From: Methanosarcina sp. UBA402
Lineage (GTDB): Archaea > Halobacteriota > Methanosarcinia > Methanosarcinales > Methanosarcinaceae
Assembly (NCBI GenBank): GCA_002509325.1
Contig: DADO01000058.1
Span: 5,690-10,796, forward strand
Direction: 5' to 3'
Length of the DNA stretch: 5,107 bases
Positions 5,074-5,107 of this stretch are shown here, piece by piece. Within the stretch, counting starts at the first letter, position 1. The number at the start of each line of letters is the position of its first letter. The notes under the pieces are model-generated. The model did not search any database and had not been told where the DNA came from. It worked only from the letters and a program-made list of their open reading frames with translations. The position numbers and the translations under genes are program-made.

Positions 5074-5107
5074 TTATAATTCTTTTCCATTGGTCATCGG
5101 TTAAGGA
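5021..5107 (-). CDS. Possible 3' end of a minus-strand gene running in from the right edge
   Basis: One minus-strand frame is open from the window edge to a TAG at 5021-5023, giving 28 residues with a protein-like start (SLTDDQWKRI, then a charged tail ending in KSTE). The other two minus frames stop almost at once. LTDDQW resembles the N-terminal segment of some IS5-type transposases (LTDEQWxxI), which would make this a truncated remnant, but so short a match can be chance. The last part of the frame is made of the 31-nt repeat. It is too short to name. Confidence 0.25.
   Translation of the reverse strand, partial: SLTDDQWKRIITELKVWNKPENGVKSTE

Overview
The window looks like a piece of a methanogenic archaeal chromosome, most probably Methanosarcina or a close relative. 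This is inferred from the AT-rich spacers around moderate-GC genes, the GGTGA/GAGGT ribosome binding sites, the TTG starts, the TATA-type promoter elements and the protein styles. No rRNA, tRNA, CRISPR array or intact mobile element is visible.

Layout. Positions 183-2838 on the minus strand hold a compact modA-modB-modC operon: a molybdate-binding lipoprotein, a permease and an ATPase with a C-terminal TOBE region. The spacers are 10 nt and 2 nt, and the ribosome binding sites of modB and modC lie in or over the end of the preceding gene, so translation is probably coupled. The 3' end of modC runs into an AT-rich tandem array of 17- and 14-nt units (104-198) that encodes the last residues and stop of ModC and puts repeated T-tracts on the transcribed strand. 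Upstream of modA is a 607-nt non-coding stretch (2839-3445). It holds a strong Shine-Dalgarno, a TATA-like box flanked by a 10-nt direct repeat, a perfect 9+9 palindrome resembling the ModE molybdate-regulator operator (3178-3203), a 17-nt tandem repeat (3324-3376) and a hairpin plus T-run that probably ends the next gene.

Positions 3446-4276 (minus) encode a YihY/BrkB-family multi-pass membrane protein. Divergent from it, across about 325 nt of AT-rich DNA with a TATA box, is a small DUF488/YeaO-family protein (4603-4959, plus), probably starting at TTG. The right edge (4960-5107) has two imperfect 31-nt repeats, and a minus-strand reading frame enters from outside the window.

How the genes work together. 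ModA captures molybdate (possibly tungstate) outside the membrane, ModB forms the channel, and ModC supplies ATP hydrolysis and may sense internal oxyanion through its C-terminal region. In a methanogen the metal would serve molybdopterin enzymes such as formylmethanofuran dehydrogenase, and nitrogenase if present. The ModE-like palindrome upstream suggests metal-responsive control. The membrane protein and the DUF488 protein have no evident link to molybdate. I found no clearly new biological system; the most interesting signals are the operator-like palindrome and the repeat array at the modC 3' end.
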